The notes: generated from the sequence alone by a model not told the origin. DNA of 64,000 nt from VGDP01 sp964530335 (GCA_964530335.1 CAZGYG010000001.1:92249-156248); one strand, 5' to 3'. Counted from the stretch's first letter, positions 1-8,367 are shown. Numbers and translations: made by a program.

Positions 1-287
1 TCGCCGCGCGGTGGCCCGCCGGCGTTGGTCACCAGGATGTCGGGCTCGGGACATGCCGCCAAAAGCCGCGCCCGGCACTCCGCCGTCGTAATGTCGCCGG
101 CCACGGTCATCACCGCCACGCCGGTCGCCGCCCGGATCGCCGCGGCCGTCGCCTCCAATGTCTCGGCGCCGCGCGCGTTCAGCGTCAGCGCCACGCCTTC
201 GCGCGCCAGGGCCAAGGCGCACGCCCGGCCGAGCCCCTTGCTCGAGGCGCAGACGATGGCCTTGCGGCCGGCGATGCCGAGGTCCAT
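1..287 (-). CDS. SDR-family oxidoreductase-like protein, 3' end cut by window edge
   Basis: The reading frame opens at an ATG whose first base is 287 and runs off the left edge, so only about 95 N-terminal residues are visible. It starts MDLGIAGRKAIVCASSKGLG and continues to an NAGGPP motif. Instead of the usual TGxxxGxG nucleotide loop it has CASSKGLG, as in the BKR-like SDR subgroup that lacks a perfect cofactor motif. It is about three quarters identical by eye to the SDR at 1689-2465 on the opposite strand, so the two are paralogues. It begins 12 bases after the stop of the aminotransferase at 300-1610 and is probably co-transcribed with it. Substrate unknown; the catalytic region is outside the window. 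Confidence 0.85.
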   Translation of the reverse strand, partial: MDLGIAGRKAIVCASSKGLGRACALALAREGVALTLNARGAETLEATAAAIRAATGVAVMTVAGDITTAECRARLLAACPEPDILVTNAGGPPRG

Positions 288-299
288 GACGTGTCGCGG

Positions 300-1610
300 C
301 TAGGCGATCTCGGCGAGCGCGGCGTCGGCGGCGGCGAGCGTCGCGTCGATCGCCGCGTCGTCATGGGCCGCCGAGATGAACCAGATACCGCGCGCCGTGG
401 TGCGCACGCCGTGCCGTGCGAGCGCCGCCACGAACGCCCCGAGCCGGGCTGCATCGGCGCGCGCGACGGAACGGAAGTCCGTGACCTCGCTCTGGTCGGT
501 CACCAAGGCGCAAAACACCGGGCCGATGCCCTGCACCAGCAGCGGCACGCGGTGCCGCCGGGCCGCCGCGCTGAGCCCCGCCATCAACCGTTCGCCCAGC
601 GCCCGCATGTGCCCGTAGACCGCCCCGCCATCGGCGGCGAGCGCGTCGAGAGTGGCCGCCGCCGCGACGACCGCGGGCAGGCAGGCGTTGTAGGTGCCCG
701 AATGCACCACGTGGCCCTCGGGCGCCAGCAGGTCCATCGCGTCGGCGCGCCCCGCGATGAACGCGAGCGGGAATCCCGCGGCCACCGCCTTGGCGAATGC
801 CGCGAGGTCCGGCGTCACGCCGAGCATGCCTTGGGCGCCCGCGAGCCCGAACCGGAAACCGGTGATGACCTCGTCGAAGATCAGGAGCGCGCCGGCGCGC
901 CGGGTCGCTTCGCGCGCCCGTTCCAGGTATCCGGAGCGCGGCGGGATGACCCCGCAATTGCACAGGACCGGCTCCATGATGACGCCGGCGATGTCGTCGC
1001 CGTGTCGTTGGAGCGTCGTCGCCAGCGCGTCGGCGTCGTTCCACGGCAGGACGATCACGTCGTCGAGCACGGCGGGCGGAATGCCTCGGCTCATCGGCAC
1101 CGGGACCGGCGCCTCGGCCGGCCCCGCTTCGTTGAGCGGCGGGCGCACGCTGATGAGGATGTTGTCGAGCCAACCGTGGTAGTGGCCCTCGAACTTGACG
1201 ATCTTGCGCCTGCCGGTGAACGCCCGCGCCAGCCTGAGCGTGGCGTGCACCGCCTCGGAGCCCGAGATCGCCAGCCGCACCCGTTCCGCGCACGGGACCA
1301 GACCGGCGAGCCGCCGGCACAGCGCCACCTCGTCCGGGTGCTGGGCGGCGAAGGTCTGGCCGCGCGCCAGGCTTGCGGTCACCGCCGCGAGCACGCCGGC
1401 CGGCGCGTGGCCAAGGATCGCCGCGCCGTTGCCGATGACGTAGTCGATCAGCACGTTGCCGTCGACGTCGACGACGCGCGCCCCCTCGCCGCGCTCGATG
1501 TAGAGCGGCCCGCCGGGCGCATCGGCCAGACGCGCGTTGCTGTTGACGCCACCGGGCATGACGGTGCGCGCTTCGGCGAGCAACGCCTTCGACGCCTGAA
1601 ACGTCGCCAT
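300..1610 (-). CDS. class III aminotransferase, glutamate-1-semialdehyde aminomutase-like
   Basis: A 436-residue fold-type I PLP enzyme covering the whole class III family. Visible motifs are GSEAV near residue 117 (phosphate binding), GHYHGW at 142-147, FDEVITGFR at 245-253 (the Asp that pairs with the pyridine nitrogen) and the Schiff-base Lys274 in AFAKAVAAG. Length and N-terminus resemble HemL-type glutamate-1-semialdehyde 2,1-aminomutases. However, the loop after the lysine reads GFPLAFIAGR, where HemL usually has a GFPVGAFGG-type sequence, and such paralogues outside haem operons often act as omega-aminotransferases. The organism may also make 5-aminolevulinate by another route. The gene sits between two SDR paralogues, suggesting a small catabolic or biosynthetic unit. 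The substrate cannot be read from sequence. Confidence 0.85.
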   Translation of the reverse strand: MATFQASKALLAEARTVMPGGVNSNARLADAPGGPLYIERGEGARVVDVDGNVLIDYVIGNGAAILGHAPAGVLAAVTASLARGQTFAAQHPDEVALCRRLAGLVPCAERVRLAISGSEAVHATLRLARAFTGRRKIVKFEGHYHGWLDNILISVRPPLNEAGPAEAPVPVPMSRGIPPAVLDDVIVLPWNDADALATTLQRHGDDIAGVIMEPVLCNCGVIPPRSGYLERAREATRRAGALLIFDEVITGFRFGLAGAQGMLGVTPDLAAFAKAVAAGFPLAFIAGRADAMDLLAPEGHVVHSGTYNACLPAVVAAAATLDALAADGGAVYGHMRALGERLMAGLSAAARRHRVPLLVQGIGPVFCALVTDQSEVTDFRSVARADAARLGAFVAALARHGVRTTARGIWFISAAHDDAAIDATLAAADAALAEIA

Positions 1611-1688
1611 GCCCCCTCCCCTTGGTCGCCCGATCGAGTGTATACGGGGTGCGGCGTGCCGTCACCGGCGCGGCAGTGGGGTAACAAA

Positions 1689-2465
1689 ATGGATCTCGGC
1701 ATCGCCGGTCGGCGGGCGATCGTGTGCGCCTCGAGCAAGGGGCTCGGCCGCGCCTGCGCCGAGGCCCTGGTCCGCGAGGGGGTCGAGGTCACGCTCAACG
1801 GGCGCGACCGGGCGACGCTCAACGCCGCGGCGCAGGCGATCCGCGCCGCCACCGGCGTCGCCGTCCATGCGGTCGCGGGCGACATCACCGCCGAGGCGAC
1901 CCGCGCGGCGCTCATCGCCCGATGCCCGGAACCGGACATCCTGATCAACAACGCGGGCGGGCCGCCGCCAGGCGATTTCCGCCGCTGGTCGATCGACGAC
2001 TGGCATCGCGCGCTCGACGCCAACATGCTGGCGCCGATCGCCATGATCGGTCTGGTGCTCGACGGCATGGTCGCCAGGCGCTGGGGTCGCATCGTCAACA
2101 TCACGTCCGGCGCCGTTAAGGCCCCGATCGCGACCCTGGGGCTATCCAACGGCGCCCGCGCCGGGCTGACCGGCTTCGTCGCGGGCCTGGCGCGCCAGGT
2201 CGCGGCCAAGGGCGTCACGATCAACAATCTGCTGCCCGGCCCGTTCGAGACCGACCGCCTGCGCGCCAACATCGCGGCGCGCGCCAAGGAGGGCGAGAGC
2301 TACGACGCCGCCGCCGGGCGCGAACGCGCCGCGATCCCGGCCGGCCGGTTCGGCGCCCCCGACGAGTTCGGTGCCGCGTGCGCCTTCCTGTGCGGCAGCC
2401 ACGCCGGGTTCATCACCGGCCAGAACCTGCTGCTCGACGGCGGCAAGTTCCCGGGTACGCTGTGA
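1689..2465 (+). CDS. SDR-family protein with degenerate catalytic site (BKR-like subgroup)
   Basis: 258 residues from ATG 1689. The N-terminus MDLGIAGRRAIVCASSKGLG is nearly identical to the partial gene at 1-287. The Rossmann fold is evident (CASSKGLG, NNAGGPP), and the C-terminus has the usual SDR ending FITGQNLLLDGG. At the active site the Ser is present (NITSGAV), but the expected YxxxK is replaced by LGLSNGARAG, so both the catalytic Tyr and Lys are absent. This fits the BKR-like SDR subgroup, which is known to lack the standard tetrad. The gene is transcribed divergently from the aminotransferase with 78 bases between starts. It may not be a dehydrogenase at all; a binding, epimerase or lyase role is possible. 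Confidence 0.88.
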   Translation: MDLGIAGRRAIVCASSKGLGRACAEALVREGVEVTLNGRDRATLNAAAQAIRAATGVAVHAVAGDITAEATRAALIARCPEPDILINNAGGPPPGDFRRWSIDDWHRALDANMLAPIAMIGLVLDGMVARRWGRIVNITSGAVKAPIATLGLSNGARAGLTGFVAGLARQVAAKGVTINNLLPGPFETDRLRANIAARAKEGESYDAAAGRERAAIPAGRFGAPDEFGAACAFLCGSHAGFITGQNLLLDGGKFPGTL

Positions 2466-2477
2466 TCGCGCCCGGCC

Positions 2478-4217
2478 TCAGCCCGGCAGGCCGGCGCGCC
2501 GCAGCGCCTCGAGGAAATGGTGCCTGTCGTCGGGGGACTGGAACGGCTCGGCCTGGGCCATGCGGTCGACCGCGAAGGTCGGCATGATGCGGATGACCTC
2601 GGCCAGCTTCTGCCGGGCGCTGTCGATCCGTCCGAGCATCGCGAGCGTGGCCGCGTGAAAGGCGCGCTCCCAGTAGTAGGGCGACGGCATGTGGTTGAAG
2701 GCTTCAAGCGCTTCGTCGTAGCGCCGGCCCACGAACAACGCCATGGCGCGCAGGCCCAGATAGCGGCCGGCGTGGCACGGGTTCAGGCGGGCCGCCTGAG
2801 TGAACATGTCCAGCGCTTCGCTCGACTTGCCGAGATAGCAATTGAGCAGACCCATGCGCGACAGCGCCACGGGGTCGTTGCCGTCCAGGCCGACGGCCTT
2901 GGAAAGGTGGAACTGCGCCTGGAGGAAGCGCTTGCGATAGAGTTGGAGATAGCCGAGCGCGTGGTGCGCGATCGCCAGGTCGTCATCGATTCCGAGCGCG
3001 GCCCGCGCGCACGTGGCGCAGGCCTCGGCCTCGTCCTCCTCGCGCCCCTTGCGATAGGCCAGGAGGTGAATCATGGCCAGAAAGCCCAGGGCCTCGGCGC
3101 ACGCCGGGTCTAAGCCGAGCGCCTGGTCGAACTGCTCGCGGGCGGCGCGGTCATCGGCCGGCGTCATACGCCCGAACAGCTCGCGACCCTTCAGCAGGGC
3201 CTCGTAAGCCTCCGGCGTCGCCGCACGGGCGCGCGAGGCGCGGGCGAGCCATTCCGCGTCGGGTGGGCCGACCAGCCTTTCGGCGATCTCGCCCGCGAGC
3301 TTGCTCAGGCCCTTGAAGATTTCAGGGAACCCGCACGACCGGCTGCCCGACCAGATCTTCTCTCCGGTCATGGCATCGATCAGGGTCGCTTCGATCGTGA
3401 CTTCGTCGCCGGGCTGGACCGTGCCGCCGAGCAGGTAGCGCACACCGAGCCGAGCCGCGGCATTGTGCGGATTCGCCGTGCCGTCGCGAAACATGAAGGA
3501 CGAATTGCGCGTCACGACGATGAGCCCGTTCACCCGCGCGAGGTCGCCGATCAGCTCCTCGCTGATGCCCTCGCTGACGTAGGCGAGGTCCGGGTCCGGT
3601 TGCGCGGTGACGAACGGCAGCACGGCGAGCGATGGCATGTCCTGCCCATCGCGGGCGAACTTCGTCCCGGGCAAATCGGCTGGCCCCGTACCGAGTTCGA
3701 TGCGAAACACCTGTACCGGCGTGTCGATGTTCTTGAGGCGCTGGTTGCCCAGGTCGGTCACGTCCAGGGCGAGCTTGCTGCGAGTCTGGTGGTAGACATC
3801 GCGCGGAATGCAGATGCCGCCGGGTTCGGCGAGCTGTTCGAGGCGAGCGGCGATGTCGACGCCGGCGCCTGAAATCGCTTCGTCGTCGTCGCCGACGACA
3901 TCGCCGACGTTGACCCCGATGCGGAACTGCAAGCGACGATCCGCCGGCATCCTGGCGTTGTGCGCCGCCAGCGCGTGCTGCACCTCGACCGCGCCGCCCA
4001 CCGCGTCGGTCGCGCTGAGGAATTCCGCGAGCAGGCTTTCGCCCGACGAGCTCACCAACCTGCCGCCGTGCCGTTCGATGCGCGCCTGGAAGATGGATCG
4101 GGCCGCATCCAGGGTGGCGAGCGCCACCTCTTCGTCGACCTCCATCAGGCTGCCGAAGCCTGCGGCGTCGGCGAACAAGACGGCCGCTACCCTGCGCTTG
4201 GTCCCCCCCTGCCCCAT
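2478..4217 (-). CDS. class III adenylate/guanylate cyclase-like protein with TolB-N/FlgO-like domain and TPRs
   Basis: 579 residues. Residues about 9-175 are a class III nucleotidyl cyclase catalytic domain: VLFADAAGFGSLME carries the first metal Asp (Asp17), and RIGVNVGDVVG and DIAARLEQLAEPGGICI are the usual later motifs. The second metal position, normally GDGLLAEF, reads GESLLAEF, so Asp is replaced by Glu60. Residues about 195-320 (SLAVLPFV to IAERLVG) match the TolB-N/FlgO-like region common in rhizobial-type cyclase-TPR proteins. The rest is TPR-like helical repeats (about 340-560). No membrane segment is seen, so the protein is probably cytosolic. It ends 12 bases from the convergent SDR gene. 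Possible roles are cAMP synthesis or nucleotide-controlled scaffolding. Confidence 0.88.
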   Translation of the reverse strand: MGQGGTKRRVAAVLFADAAGFGSLMEVDEEVALATLDAARSIFQARIERHGGRLVSSSGESLLAEFLSATDAVGGAVEVQHALAAHNARMPADRRLQFRIGVNVGDVVGDDDEAISGAGVDIAARLEQLAEPGGICIPRDVYHQTRSKLALDVTDLGNQRLKNIDTPVQVFRIELGTGPADLPGTKFARDGQDMPSLAVLPFVTAQPDPDLAYVSEGISEELIGDLARVNGLIVVTRNSSFMFRDGTANPHNAAARLGVRYLLGGTVQPGDEVTIEATLIDAMTGEKIWSGSRSCGFPEIFKGLSKLAGEIAERLVGPPDAEWLARASRARAATPEAYEALLKGRELFGRMTPADDRAAREQFDQALGLDPACAEALGFLAMIHLLAYRKGREEDEAEACATCARAALGIDDDLAIAHHALGYLQLYRKRFLQAQFHLSKAVGLDGNDPVALSRMGLLNCYLGKSSEALDMFTQAARLNPCHAGRYLGLRAMALFVGRRYDEALEAFNHMPSPYYWERAFHAATLAMLGRIDSARQKLAEVIRIMPTFAVDRMAQAEPFQSPDDRHHFLEALRRAGLPG

Positions 4218-4350
4218 GACAGCCCCGTTGTTGCGCGGCGCAGTCTAGCCGAACGCCTGCCTTGCGGCAGTAGTACTCGGCGCCGAGGCCGGCAAGGGGG
4301 CCTGCCCCCGGGCCGATGGCGCCCGGGTGCGGTTCCGGCGACGCTTTGGT

Positions 4351-4434
4351 CTAGGCGCCGGCCTTCACGTCCTCGAACAGCCGGATGTAGCTCTCCTCGA
4401 CCACGGGGTCGAACGCCCGGAAGAAAATGCCGTG
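4351..4434 (-). pseudogene. C-terminal relic of a Pot-type solute-binding protein
   Basis: On the minus strand this stretch reads HGIFFRAFDPVVEESY followed by IRLFEDVKAGA and a stop codon. It closely resembles the C-terminus of the Pot-type binding protein at 27448-28578 (AGVFFEGMEG, then RLIQMFEEVKAGA and stop). An in-frame TAG lies immediately upstream (minus strand, 4435-4437), and nothing recognisable of the family precedes it, so only the last 27 residues survive. It is probably the scar of a deleted paralogue or of an old rearrangement. The match is seen by eye and is short, but both the residues and the position at the extreme C-terminus agree. Confidence 0.7.
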
Positions 4435-4573
4435 CTACGCGATGGCGGGCGGTGAGGCAAAGGCCCGCGAACTTGCAACAGGGGGTCGGTTCGGCCAGCT
4501 TCCCGCGCCACGGGTTGCGCCGTGAATCGAGGGAGAGCGGGATGATCGACTGGGCAGTCTGCCGAACTGGCGG

Positions 4574-4605
4574 TTGACACGGCTGGTCCGCATTGAATAT
4601 CAAAT
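4574..4605 (+). promoter_or_regulatory. candidate sigma-70-type promoter of fbpA
   Basis: A perfect TTGACA lies at 4574-4579. An AT-rich GAATATCAAAT stretch at the expected distance could supply the -10 region. The RBS AAGGA (4628-4632) lies 10 bases before the ATG at 4643. Confidence 0.5.
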
Positions 4606-4625
4606 GCGAGTGCGTCGCACCCGCA
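4605..4625. promoter_or_regulatory. 21-base near-perfect palindrome in the fbpA leader
   Basis: The sequence TGCGAGTGCG T CGCACCCGCA is symmetrical except for one mismatched pair and the centre base. It lies between the candidate -10 region and the RBS of a ferric-iron binding-protein gene. It is therefore a reasonable candidate operator for an iron-responsive repressor. It does not match any consensus that I can cite with certainty. Confidence 0.5.
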
Positions 4626-4642
4626 AAAAGGAACCGTACCCA

Positions 4643-5659
4643 ATGACCTTCTCGCGCTTCGCCCTCGCCTTGCTCGGCATCCTGGCCGTCGCCGCGGAAA
4701 CCGCCGCCGACGAGGTCAACATCTACTCGGCGCGCCACTACCAGACCGACGAGGCCCTCTACGCCCGTTTCACCGAGATCACAGGAATCTCCGTTAACCG
4801 CATAGAAGACAAGGAAGACCCGCTACTCGAGCGGATCATCAACGAAGGGGTCAACAGCCCGGCCGACGTGCTCGTCACCGTCGATGTCGGCCGGCTGTGG
4901 CGTGCCGACCAGGCCGGTGTTCTCGCCGTGGTGGATTCGCCCTTCCTGGCGGAGCGCATCCCGATCCATCTGCGCCACGCCGAGGGGCATTGGTTCGGCT
5001 TCGCCGCGCGCGCGAGGGTCATCGTCTACGCCAGGGATCGGGTCGATCCGGCCGCCATCGCGACGTACCAGGACCTCGCGGACCCACGCTGGCGCGGCAA
5101 GGTGTGCGTGCGCTCTGGCTCCAGCGTCTACAACCTGTCGCTGCTCGGCTCGCTCATCGCGCACGACGGTGAGGCGGCGGCCGAGTCCTGGGCGGCCGGA
5201 GTCGTGGCCAACATGGCGCGCCCGCCCGAAGGCGGCGACACCGATCAGATCAAGGCGGTCGCGGCGGGGCAATGCGACCTCGCCGTGGCCAACACCTACT
5301 ACCTCGCGCGCCTGGTCGCGTCCGACGACCCGGACGACAACGCCATCGCCGCCAAGGTCGGAGTCGTCTTTCCCAACCAGGCGACGACCGGCACCCACGT
5401 CAACGTCTCCGGCGCCGGGGTCCTGGCCCACGCGCCGCACCGCGACGCCGCGATCAAGTTCCTGGAATACCTCGCCTCCGACGAGGCGCAGCGCTATTTC
5501 GCCGATGGCAACAACGAGTACCCCGTGGTCGCTGGCCTGCCCGGCAATCCGGTGCTGCTCGGGCTCGGCGAGTTCCGCGCCGATACCCTGCCGGTCGCCG
5601 AGATCGGCGCGAATCAGCCGCTCGCCCAGAAGATCTTCGACCGGGCCGGCTGGCAATAG
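4643..5659 (+). CDS. fbpA: ferric iron ABC transporter, periplasmic binding protein FbpA
   Basis: 338 residues from ATG 4643, chosen because it follows an AAGGA RBS and starts a good signal peptide (MTFSRFALALLGILAVAA, cleavage expected near residue 22). The mature protein opens VNIYSARHY, typical of the FbpA/IdiA/FutA iron-binding group. The paired Tyr219-Tyr220 in ANTYYLARL matches the conserved tyrosines that bind Fe3+. It would capture free ferric iron in the periplasm. The permease gene lies immediately downstream but on the opposite strand (convergent, 9 bases apart), so the two are not one operon. No ATPase gene (fbpC) is nearby; it must be elsewhere. Confidence 0.92.
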   Translation: MTFSRFALALLGILAVAAETAADEVNIYSARHYQTDEALYARFTEITGISVNRIEDKEDPLLERIINEGVNSPADVLVTVDVGRLWRADQAGVLAVVDSPFLAERIPIHLRHAEGHWFGFAARARVIVYARDRVDPAAIATYQDLADPRWRGKVCVRSGSSVYNLSLLGSLIAHDGEAAAESWAAGVVANMARPPEGGDTDQIKAVAAGQCDLAVANTYYLARLVASDDPDDNAIAAKVGVVFPNQATTGTHVNVSGAGVLAHAPHRDAAIKFLEYLASDEAQRYFADGNNEYPVVAGLPGNPVLLGLGEFRADTLPVAEIGANQPLAQKIFDRAGWQ

Positions 5660-5668
5660 CGCGACCGG

Positions 5669-7330
5669 TTATCCCCTGCCCGAGCCGGGGCGCGACCGGG
5701 CGATCGCCCGCGTCAGCACGATCACCGGCCCGAGTCCGACCGCGACGATGGCGAGCGCCGGCGTGGCCGCCTCGGCCAGTCTTTCGTCGGCCGCCAGGTT
5801 GTGCGCCTGCACGGCCAGCGTGTCGAAGTTGAACGGCCGCATGATCAGCGTCGCGGGCAGTTCCTTCAGCGCGTCGACGAAAACGAGCAACGCGGCGGTC
5901 AGCAGGCTGCCCTTGAGGATCGGCAGGTGGACCCGCCCAAGCACCGCCAGCGGCCCGGCGCCGAGGGTGCGCCCCGCCCCGTCCATCGATTCGCTGACCC
6001 GGGCGAACCCGGCCTCGACCGCATTGAGCGCCCCGGCCAGGAAGCGCACGACATAGGCGAACACTAGGGCCGCGATGCCGCCAGTTACCAGCAGCCCGGT
6101 CGCGACGCCAAGGTTCTCCCGCGCCCAGGCATCGAGGGCATTGTCGAACGCGGCGAGCGGCACCAGGACGCCGACCGCGATGACCGATCCGGGCACCGCG
6201 TAGCCGAGCGCCGCCAGCCGGTTCGCCAGGGCGTTGACCGGGCCCGGGCGCAGACGCGCCGCGTAGGCGAGCACGATCGCCACCGCCACCGCCACCAGCG
6301 CCGCGCTGCCGGCGAGCGCGAGGCTGTTGGCCGCCAGGCGCACGAACCGGGCGCCGATCTGGGTGTCGTGACCGAGCGCCAGGCGCAGCAGGATGGCCGC
6401 CGGCACGACGAAGCCGAGCAGCGGCGGCACGGCGCAAGCCGCCACGGCCAGGGCGGACCGAACGCCGGCCAGGGGCAAGCGCCGGATCGGCCGATAGAGC
6501 CGCGCGCCGTGATCGAAGCGGCGCGGGCCGCGCCCGGCCCGCTCGAGCGCCAGCACGACCAGCACGGCGAGCATCATCAGCGCCGCGAGTTGCGCCGACG
6601 CCGGCCGGTCGCCGAGCGAGAACCAGACCTTGTAGATGCCGGTCGTGAAGGTCTGGACGCCGAAGTACGACACGGTGCCGAAGTCGGCCAACGCCTCCAT
6701 CAGCGCCAAGGCGGCGCCGGCCACTACCGCCGGGCGGGCCAACGGCAGGCCGAGGCGCAGGAAGCAGCGCCACGGCCCCAGCCCAAGCGTGCGCCCCACG
6801 TCGAGCGCGCACACCGACTGCTGCACGAACGAGGTGCGCGCGAGCAGGTAGACGTAGGGGTAGAGCACCAGCACGAGCATGACGATCGCGCCGCCCAGCG
6901 AGCGAACGTTCGGGAATACGTAGTCCGCCGCGCCCCACCCGGTCGCGGCGCGCAGCGCGCCCTGCACCGGCCCCGCGTACTGCAGGACGTCGGTGTAGGT
7001 GTAGGCGATGACGTACGCCGGCACCGCGAAGGGCAGGATCAGCGCCCATTCGAGCATGGCGCGCCCGGGAAATTCGCACATCGTCACCAGCCAGGCCGTA
7101 CCCGCGCCGATAACGGCGACGCCGATGCCAACGCCGACGACCAGCCACAGCGTGTTGGTCACGATCTCGGTCAGGATGGTATCCGCGAGGTGCGTCCAGG
7201 TCGGTCCCCACGGCGCGAACAGATGCCCGATCACGACCAGGACGGGAATGGCGAGCACGGCCGCCAGCCCGAGCGCCGCCATCGGCCAGGCGCCGTAACC
7301 CGTCCGCCTGGGCATGAGCATCGCGGTCAC
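5669..7330 (-). CDS. fbpB: ferric iron ABC transporter permease FbpB
   Basis: 553 residues from GTG 7330, which overlaps the stop of the upstream chaperone gene (GTGA). ATG codons at 7321 or 7315 are alternative starts. The protein is a fused double permease with two copies of the binding-protein-dependent transport domain and about twelve membrane segments. The EAA-type loops read DVGRTLGLGPWRCFLRLGLP in the first half and SMDGAGRTLGAGPL in the second. This architecture is typical of iron(III) FbpB/SfuB permeases. It faces fbpA and is translationally coupled to the bc1 chaperone, an unusual arrangement that could tie iron import to cytochrome assembly. Confidence 0.92.
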   Translation of the reverse strand: MTAMLMPRRTGYGAWPMAALGLAAVLAIPVLVVIGHLFAPWGPTWTHLADTILTEIVTNTLWLVVGVGIGVAVIGAGTAWLVTMCEFPGRAMLEWALILPFAVPAYVIAYTYTDVLQYAGPVQGALRAATGWGAADYVFPNVRSLGGAIVMLVLVLYPYVYLLARTSFVQQSVCALDVGRTLGLGPWRCFLRLGLPLARPAVVAGAALALMEALADFGTVSYFGVQTFTTGIYKVWFSLGDRPASAQLAALMMLAVLVVLALERAGRGPRRFDHGARLYRPIRRLPLAGVRSALAVAACAVPPLLGFVVPAAILLRLALGHDTQIGARFVRLAANSLALAGSAALVAVAVAIVLAYAARLRPGPVNALANRLAALGYAVPGSVIAVGVLVPLAAFDNALDAWARENLGVATGLLVTGGIAALVFAYVVRFLAGALNAVEAGFARVSESMDGAGRTLGAGPLAVLGRVHLPILKGSLLTAALLVFVDALKELPATLIMRPFNFDTLAVQAHNLAADERLAEAATPALAIVAVGLGPVIVLTRAIARSRPGSGRG

Positions 7331-7866
7331 GGCGCCACCTCGGCGAAGCCGACTTGTCCGGCGAGCACCGCTTCGTCCGCCAGCGTCGCCAGCGCCGCCG
7401 CCGACGCCACGGCATAGCGGGCGAGCGCCCGGGCTTCCCGGTCCGGTTCGCGATAAACGTTGCGCGCGATGGCCGCCGCCAGGGCGTCGGGGCCGGCGGC
7501 GCACGCCTGCTCGTAGGCGGCGACGCGGCCCATGAACGCCTGGGACATAGCCTTGATCCGGCGGCCGACCCCGAGATCGCCGACGCCGAGCTCGCGCAGG
7601 TTCTGGTCCATGTCGGCGAACATGACGTCGAACACGGCCTGGCCGAGCGCCGTGCCTTCCTGTCCGGCGGCCCCGAGCCGTCGCAGCACGAGAAAAGCAT
7701 GGAGTACGATCATGTCGAAACGCCCGTCGAGGGTGTCCGGCACGCCGAGCGTGTCATAGAATGCGGGCCGGCGCGCCTGCTCGACCAGCGCCACGTACAT
7801 CCGTTGCGCCGTGTCCCGGCGGGCGCGACGCCCGCGCCAGCGTTCGAGGATTCCGACCACCGCCAT
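7327..7866 (-). CDS. ubiquinol-cytochrome c chaperone (UBCC/Cbp3-like)
   Basis: About 179 residues if translation starts at ATG 7866 (MAVVGILERWRGRR); an upstream ATG at 7887 is possible, while one at 7929 would overlap the divergent lipoprotein gene. The core FYDTLGVPDTLDGRFDMI, then FDVMFADMDQNLRELGVGD, and the RIKAMSQAFMGRVAAYE helix match the ubiquinol-cytochrome c chaperone family (mitochondrial Cbp3/UQCC1). Those proteins help cytochrome b mature into complex III. The stop overlaps the fbpB start, so the two are co-translated. The bacterial family usually sits beside other genes, so the iron link here is worth noting. Confidence 0.9.
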   Translation of the reverse strand: MAVVGILERWRGRRARRDTAQRMYVALVEQARRPAFYDTLGVPDTLDGRFDMIVLHAFLVLRRLGAAGQEGTALGQAVFDVMFADMDQNLRELGVGDLGVGRRIKAMSQAFMGRVAAYEQACAAGPDALAAAIARNVYREPDREARALARYAVASAAALATLADEAVLAGQVGFAEVAP

Positions 7867-7917
7867 GCCACTTCCGTTGACCGCCATGGCCCGCTCGGGC
7901 CAGACTCGGCTACCAAG

Positions 7918-8367
7918 ATGCGCCACCATACCTTAGCCTGTGCCCTGGTCGCCGCGACCGTCCTCGGAGCCTGTACGCCGCAGGCCCGCACCCGCGGCCA
8001 TGTCGCCGACGAGGCGGCGGTCGCTTCGCTCGAGGTCGGCACTTCGAACCAGGACGACGTGCTGGTCGCGCTGGGCAGCCCGTCGTCGACCAACGCGTTC
8101 GGCCCGCCCACTTGGTACTACATCACCGCCCATACCGAGCGGACGGCCTTCTTCGCGGACGAACTGATCGACCAGCAGGTCGTCGCCATCGACTTCGACG
8201 ACGCCGGCGTCGTCATGGCGATCGACCGTTACGACACGGAGGATCGCTGGAATCTGGCGCTGGTCGAGCGCGAAACGCCGACCTACGGCCGCGAGCTTGG
8301 CATCCTCCAGCAGCTCATCGGCAACATCGGCCGCTTCACCAAGGAAGGCGGCGAGCTGCCGCGCTGA
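7918..8367 (+). CDS. outer membrane assembly lipoprotein, SmpA/OmlA (BamE) family
   Basis: 149 residues from ATG 7918. A lipoprotein signal peptide with lipobox VLGAC (Cys19) is followed by a charged stretch. The core then fits the BamE/SmpA/OmlA fold: LEVGTSNQDDVLVALGSPSS is the usual 'pattern of GxTxxxVxxxLGxP', then TWYYITAHTE and VVAIDFDDAGVV. It would sit on the inner leaflet of the outer membrane as part of the beta-barrel assembly machinery. It is divergent from the UBCC chaperone gene, as in several alphaproteobacteria where these two genes are neighbours. Confidence 0.88.
   Translation: MRHHTLACALVAATVLGACTPQARTRGHVADEAAVASLEVGTSNQDDVLVALGSPSSTNAFGPPTWYYITAHTERTAFFADELIDQQVVAIDFDDAGVVMAIDRYDTEDRWNLALVERETPTYGRELGILQQLIGNIGRFTKEGGELPR

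Larger units (their letters stand above)
4218..4642. other. 425-base intergenic region with relic and promoter
   Basis: Lies between the divergent cyclase-TPR and fbpA genes. No intact gene is visible. It contains a 28-codon minus-strand relic of a polyamine-type binding protein (4351-4434) and, at its right end, the fbpA promoter and a palindrome (4574-4625). Confidence 0.7.
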
